DNA from: a bacterium
GTDB lineage: Bacteria > Planctomycetota > JADGBV01
NCBI GenBank assembly: GCA_023261545.1
Contig: JAHFOS010000020.1
Coordinates: forward strand, 1-38,948
Direction: 5' to 3'
Length of the DNA: 38,948 bases
In this document: piece after piece, positions 35,098 to 38,948 of the stretch
How positions within the stretch are numbered: the first letter of the stretch is position 1
Layout of the letters: every line of letters begins with the position of its first letter
Notes under the pieces: model-generated
Seen by the model: only the letters and a program-made list of their open reading frames with translations
Told to the model about the DNA's origin: nothing
The model's database searches: none
Translations under genes and position numbers: made by a program

Positions 35098-35353
35098 GGC
35101 TCATCCGAATAATGCGTACCTTTCAAGAGTTTTCACACGGGTGCACGATCTGGCGAGGCGGGAACCCCATCGCAATACCGGGGGGATTTTTCCACAGAGG
35201 ACACAGATTAACACAGAAAGTAACCCATCAGGGCTGGCATCTTTGTCAGTGCCCATCGGTGCAATCTGTGGATAAATCCGAGTTGAGGGCACGGAGCACC
35301 AGGAAATAACTGGGAGGAGACACCACCAGAGGTACGCATTCGTCGGATGAGCC
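35098..35353. mobile_element. MITE-like element, copy 2 (256 bp, inverted relative to copy 1)
   Basis: Terminal arms start GGCTCATCCGAATAATGCGT on the left and, inverted, GGCTCATCCGACGAATGCGT on the right; 20 of 22 bases agree after the first G. A perfect 8-bp direct repeat AAAATTCA flanks the element (35090-35097 and 35354-35361). The centre (35192-35271) is a CCACAGAG/CCACAGATT palindrome. It aligns with the copy at 31793-32047 in reverse orientation along its length. It has no open frame, so it is non-autonomous. Confidence 0.88.
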
Positions 35354-35364
35354 AAAATTCAGTT

Positions 35365-36408
35365 TCAACTTATTTTCCTGGCCCATTGGCCCTCGAAGCG
35401 TGAACGCTCAACAGAGATCAGCGCCCGCAGTGGCCCGGATTTAAGCAAACGCTCATCACGGCCTGGAATATAAGCGCGCAGCCTTTCCATGCCGCCGGGG
35501 AAGGCTTCCAGGATGCCGGCCAGGGCGCGGGGGTAGCCGACGGTGGGGACTTTCAAGCGGTGCCAACCGTCAATGAGGACGCGCACGGCTTCACCGACGT
35601 TTTCGGGGTTTTCCTGCGCCACTAAAGTGCCCCAGCCATCGAGGAACGGAGCGATGGGCAGCAGCAATTTTGCGCTGCGCCGCAGGAAGCGCGCTTCGCG
35701 CAGCGCGAAGTGGCGGTGATTTTCGGCGGCCATGAACTTCTGGTTCAGAGCGCCGGCGGCGGCGATGCGGCCCGCGAACAGGCTGGAGCGGGGGTTGGCC
35801 GCGTCGTACAACCTTTGCCGCAGGGGGTCGTCCTCCGGCAGGTTCCACAGGTCCATCACGCGGTCGAGGTCGCCGAAATTGTGCGCCAGCAGGGCGCAGG
35901 CGCGCAGGACTCCCAGGCCATCGCCGGCTGCTCTGAGTTCGGAGAAAAGCGCGTCCTCGCGCGTGGCCTCGGCGACCATGGCTTCGGATAATTCATCGGC
36001 CTTGGCGGGCAGGACCTCGCGCAGGGCCGCGTAGGCGCCCACGGCCACGGAAAACCAAGTGCCTTCGTGAGTGCTGAGCAAGGCTCCGGAGGGCGCGCGC
36101 GCCAGCTTGGCGGTGACGGGGCGGTAGTCCCAGGCGCGGGCGCGCAGCACCCATTCAGCCATGGCGGTGCGGGCCGCGACGGGCGGATCCATTTGCCACA
36201 GCTTGAGACGTAGGGCGTTGTCAACGTCGGTGGGCACGAAGGTGCCGGCGGTCGCCCAATGCGCGCACAGGCAGAGCAGGAAATAATCCTCGTGGGAAAG
36301 TTCGCCTTCTTTGAAATCCTGAAGGTGGCGGATGTAGAGCATGGCATCGCCGGCGGGGGCCGGCGTCTCGAAAATGAAGGGCGCCGTATTGCGCACCAGG
36401 GCCAGCAA
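35365..36408 (-). CDS. Unknown helical protein, probably longer at the N-terminus
   Basis: From a TTG at 36408 this encodes 347 residues, soluble and rich in Ala/Leu/Arg helices (EDYFLLCLCAHWATAG, AMAEWVLRARAWDYRPV, DRVMDLWNLPEDDPLRQRLYDA, RRSAKLLLPIAPFLDGWG). I do not recognise a family. The frame is open further upstream to 36540 and reads like real protein (PRLAAKTSPHRGIEPGALLALVRN), but without ATG, GTG or TTG. An ATG at 36566 in the neighbouring frame meets this frame at a run of seven T (36528-36522, minus strand); one extra T would join both into a 400-residue protein. This suggests a homopolymer error, a slip site or a recent frameshift. It is bounded by repeat elements on both sides. 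Confidence 0.6.
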   Translation of the reverse strand: MLALVRNTAPFIFETPAPAGDAMLYIRHLQDFKEGELSHEDYFLLCLCAHWATAGTFVPTDVDNALRLKLWQMDPPVAARTAMAEWVLRARAWDYRPVTAKLARAPSGALLSTHEGTWFSVAVGAYAALREVLPAKADELSEAMVAEATREDALFSELRAAGDGLGVLRACALLAHNFGDLDRVMDLWNLPEDDPLRQRLYDAANPRSSLFAGRIAAAGALNQKFMAAENHRHFALREARFLRRSAKLLLPIAPFLDGWGTLVAQENPENVGEAVRVLIDGWHRLKVPTVGYPRALAGILEAFPGGMERLRAYIPGRDERLLKSGPLRALISVERSRFEGQWARKIS

Positions 36409-36597
36409 AGCTCCGGGCTCGATGCCGCGGTGCGGCGAAGTCTTGGCGGCCAGACGAGGGGGCAGGCGGCGCGTGGCCTTGACGGCGGCTGCGGGTCCCC
36501 GGGTCAGACGAGGGATTTCCGAAAAAAAGTGGGTAAGCGTTCAGCCCATGGTTCGCGCCTTTGCATTGCGGTGTGGCGCCGAAAGGGCTGAAAGCTT

Positions 36598-36784
36598 AGG
36601 GCCTGTTTAAAAAGTATGAATTTACTCACCACAGAGACACGGAGGACACTGAGAATATGCGGAGGCGAAAATAGCGATTTAAGTATTTCTTCATATTATC
36701 TTTGTGCCCTCTGTGTCTCTGTGGTAAAATATTATTTATAAAATATTAAAAAGCGATATGAAAGACACATTTTAAACAAGCTCT
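36598..36784. mobile_element. TIR-bounded repeat element with CCACAGAG palindrome
   Basis: AGGGCCTGTTTAAAAAGT (36598-36615) and the inverse of 36767-36784 (AGAGCTTGTTTAAAATGT) agree at 15 of 18. Inside, 36628-36725 is a palindrome with arms ACCACAGAGACACGGAGG / ACCACAGAGACACAGAGG. It is AT-rich, non-coding and lies between the ABC transporter and the unknown gene. No clear long target duplication is visible. With the stretch 36409-36597 (probable coding start) and 36785-36840, this accounts for the gap without a called gene. Confidence 0.65.
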
Positions 36785-36840
36785 TACAGAAATGGAACGA
36801 TTCCAGAAAATGCCGCATCTCACGGCGGGGGCGGCGCGAC

Positions 36841-38948
36841 TCACGAGAACTTCTGCGCGAGCTTGTGGCGGACGATGAAATAGGTGGCCAGCGAGAGCAG
36901 CAGCAGCTCGCCCAGCATGACGAGGCTCAGTTGCGCCGGGGAGTAGTAGCTGAAGGCCCGTTTCTCCCCGGATTGGGGCCGCTCCTCGCGGTACATGCCG
37001 AGCGCGCCCTGGGCGCTCAGGTTTTCCGAGAAGGCCTTGGGCGCGGTCACGGGGTAGGGTTGCCAGAAGGCCGGGGCGCTGGCCGCCAGGAACCCCGTGG
37101 TGCGGTCCACGGGCAGCAGCAGGTAACCGGCGAGCCACAGGTCGCGACGGTGCTCCAGGATTTCAGGCGCGATGACGTCCACCGGCGGCGAGGGCCGGGG
37201 TGTCTCCCCGCCCTCCGGGTTTCCCGCGAGCAGGCTCGCGAAGATGTCGTTGACGTCGGCCTGGACGTATTGCTTGCGGTACGCTGTGCGGTCGTGGTCG
37301 TAGAGGTGGAGCTTCTCCTTGTAGGCCGCCCAGGAAGCCGCCTGTTTTTCGGCGTCTTCCGGTTTGCGCGGCTCCACGCGGTCGAGCTGCGGGCGCAGCA
37401 GGTTGCGCGCGCTGTAGGCGCTGCCCTCGAAGGCGATGCGCAGCGGGTTCCCGCGCATGACCACGTCCTGCAGCCCGTCGGTGTGGTGGTGGGGGATGAG
37501 CGCCCCGCCCATGATGACGAGCGGTATCAGGATGATGGGCAGGACGCCCACGGCGGCGAGCGGGGACTTCACCGCCCCGGACATGAACAGGCCGATGCCC
37601 GTCCCCATGAGGGTGAGCAGCAGCAGCACGCCGATGATGCCGGGATAACTGAAGCCGAAGGGCTCGCCCAGATAGCCCCCGCCCAGCATCACCAGGCTCG
37701 CCAGCAGCACCACCTGGAAGGACGAGAAGGCGAAGCAACTCGTTATCTTGGCGGCGAAGTAGGCGGCGAGGCTCGTGCCGTAGAGGTAGTCGCGCTTGAG
37801 CTGCGGGAATTCACCGTTGATTTCGCGCACCCCCGAGATGGAGCCGATCCACAGCACCGCCACCAGCAGCGAGAACAAGGCATTGGGCAAAGGCCCGGGG
37901 AAGTTCCAGGCGATGAAGGCGGCGATGACCACGGGCTGCACCAGGCAGGTCATGAGGAACTGGCGGTCGCGCGTCTTGCGGCGGATCTCGCGGCGCACGA
38001 AATTCGCGAAGTTCGACACCGGGCCGGGCAGTTGCTTGTGGCTCGGGCTGGGCGCCTTGGCGTGCGCCAGTTCGATTTTGCCGCGCGCCAGATCCAGGGC
38101 TTTCTGCTTGGTGCGCTCCACCCCCGCGCATTCGGGCGAGGCCAGATATTTCTCGCGGTAATTGGCGGCGCCGGGTTCCGCCATCTTCTGGAACAGGTAC
38201 TGGGGGCCGCCGATGGAGAAGAAATAGGGCAGGCGCTGCTTCTTGCCGAAGAAGGCTATCTGGCCGCTCTTGGCCAGCACCATTATTTTGTCGAAATAAT
38301 TGATGGAATCATCGGAGACGTTGTGCGTGACGCACAGCACGATGTGGCCGCGGCGCGAGAGCACGCGCAACAACTGCATGATCTCGAGGTCGGTGGCGGG
38401 ATCGAGTCCCGAGGTGGGCTCGTCGAAGAGCAGGATGGGCTTCATGTCCGCGACGATGGTGGTGCCGATGTTGACGCGCTTGCGCTGGCCGCCGCTGATG
38501 CCCTTCTCGCCCTCGGCGCCTATTTTGAGGAACTCGGTGCGCTCCAACCCCAGCACCTCGATGGTGGCGCGCCGCCGCTTTTCCCGCTCTTCAGGGGTGC
38601 TCTTCACCTTGAGGCGCACCGAGTATTCGATGGATTCGCGCACGGTGAGCTCGCGGAAGAGGATGTCGTCCTGGGGGATGTAGGTGCTCACCGCGGAGAA
38701 GTCCTCGACGCTGGAGAGCCGGCGATGGTTGAAGAAGACGTCGCCCTGGGTGTAGTCGAGGATACCGGAGAGCATGGTGAGCATGGTGGACTTGCCGCAA
38801 CCCGAGGGGCCAATCACCGCCACCAGCTCGCCGGTCTTGGCGGCGAAGGTGATGTCGTTGAGGATGCGGTTGCCATGGAAAGTGAGCGAGACGCCGGCGA
38901 TGAGCAGCGCGGAAGAAGTGATGGGGAAACAGCAGACCTCGCCGCGGC
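36841..38948 (-). CDS. Fused ABC ATPase-permease (ABCG-type exporter), N-terminus beyond the window
   Basis: About 701 residues are visible and the frame runs off the right edge. The ATPase domain has Walker A GPSGCGKSTML, Q-loop STYIPQDDILFRELT, signature ISGGQRKRVNIG, Walker B PILLFDEPTSGLD and the H-loop VTHNV. After a linker come six hydrophobic segments with an ABC-2 type arrangement, including a large extracytoplasmic region of about 130 residues before the last helix (about residues 480-610 from 38823). The final helix ends ATYFIVRHKLAQKFS. ATPase followed by permease in one chain is the ABCG order, often linked in bacteria to an N-terminal FHA domain; that part is not visible. The substrate is unknown. 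It is probably an inner-membrane exporter. Confidence 0.88.
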   Translation of the reverse strand, partial: RGEVCCFPITSSALLIAGVSLTFHGNRILNDITFAAKTGELVAVIGPSGCGKSTMLTMLSGILDYTQGDVFFNHRRLSSVEDFSAVSTYIPQDDILFRELTVRESIEYSVRLKVKSTPEEREKRRRATIEVLGLERTEFLKIGAEGEKGISGGQRKRVNIGTTIVADMKPILLFDEPTSGLDPATDLEIMQLLRVLSRRGHIVLCVTHNVSDDSINYFDKIMVLAKSGQIAFFGKKQRLPYFFSIGGPQYLFQKMAEPGAANYREKYLASPECAGVERTKQKALDLARGKIELAHAKAPSPSHKQLPGPVSNFANFVRREIRRKTRDRQFLMTCLVQPVVIAAFIAWNFPGPLPNALFSLLVAVLWIGSISGVREINGEFPQLKRDYLYGTSLAAYFAAKITSCFAFSSFQVVLLASLVMLGGGYLGEPFGFSYPGIIGVLLLLTLMGTGIGLFMSGAVKSPLAAVGVLPIILIPLVIMGGALIPHHHTDGLQDVVMRGNPLRIAFEGSAYSARNLLRPQLDRVEPRKPEDAEKQAASWAAYKEKLHLYDHDRTAYRKQYVQADVNDIFASLLAGNPEGGETPRPSPPVDVIAPEILEHRRDLWLAGYLLLPVDRTTGFLAASAPAFWQPYPVTAPKAFSENLSAQGALGMYREERPQSGEKRAFSYYSPAQLSLVMLGELLLLSLATYFIVRHKLAQKFS

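Noticed and set aside
36541-36551. ATG GGC TGA on the minus strand upstream of the unknown gene, read as a selenocysteine codon
   Set aside because: No SECIS-like hairpin or selenoprotein context; the ATG at 36566 with a one-base slip at the T7 run explains the open frame better.

Overview
The window is GC-rich, densely coding DNA from a Gram-negative-type (diderm) bacterium. It encodes several outer-membrane beta-barrels, lipoproteins with lipoboxes, FecR-domain proteins, an archaeal-type valyl-tRNA synthetase and a very large Calx-beta surface protein. This mix fits a poorly sampled environmental lineage, for example the PVC or FCB superphyla or a neighbouring candidate phylum. No rRNA or other phylogenetic marker is present, so the lineage is an inference. 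I see no tRNA, rRNA, CRISPR array, complete IS element or prophage.

Layout. 1-9144 (+): the 3' part of a giant secreted protein (beta-helix, ten Calx-beta domains, a seven-repeat propeller), then a periplasmic FecR-domain protein and a TPR-plus-beta-barrel protein, tightly spaced as one unit. 9253-15934 (+): housekeeping genes valS, M18 aminopeptidase, MFS transporter and proB. 15959-21106 (-): a lipoprotein translationally coupled to a papain-like lipoprotein, plus a small conserved protein. 21274-24799 (+): response regulator and FapA/DUF342 protein (start follows stop directly), then a separately promoted porin with a strong terminator. 24953-25348 (+): a small retropepsin-like protein. 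25359-29525 (-): an iron cluster of porin-like barrel, Cys-rich HMA-like periplasmic protein, feoA and feoB. 29709-32651 (+): alginate-export-type barrel, FecR-domain protein ending in a CXXCH haem motif, and exported glutathione peroxidase. 32744-38948 (-): AAA/DUF4143 ATPase, membrane-anchored C39-like protease, an unknown protein probably interrupted near its start by a homopolymer frameshift, and a fused ABC ATPase-permease running off the right edge.

The most striking non-genic content is a set of small non-autonomous repeats placed at gene junctions. A ~255-bp MITE-like family has two inverted copies, one with a perfect 8-bp target duplication. A ~114-bp element lies exactly between feoA and feoB. 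A third TIR-bounded element lies near 36.6-36.8 kb. Palindromes of the CCACAGAG/CCACAGATT type occur alone or inside these elements.

Candidate undescribed systems are (i) the giant protein / FecR / TPR-barrel trio, which looks like a dedicated surface-display unit, and (ii) the divergent Feo-porin and barrel-FecR-haem gene sets, which may form an envelope iron or redox module.
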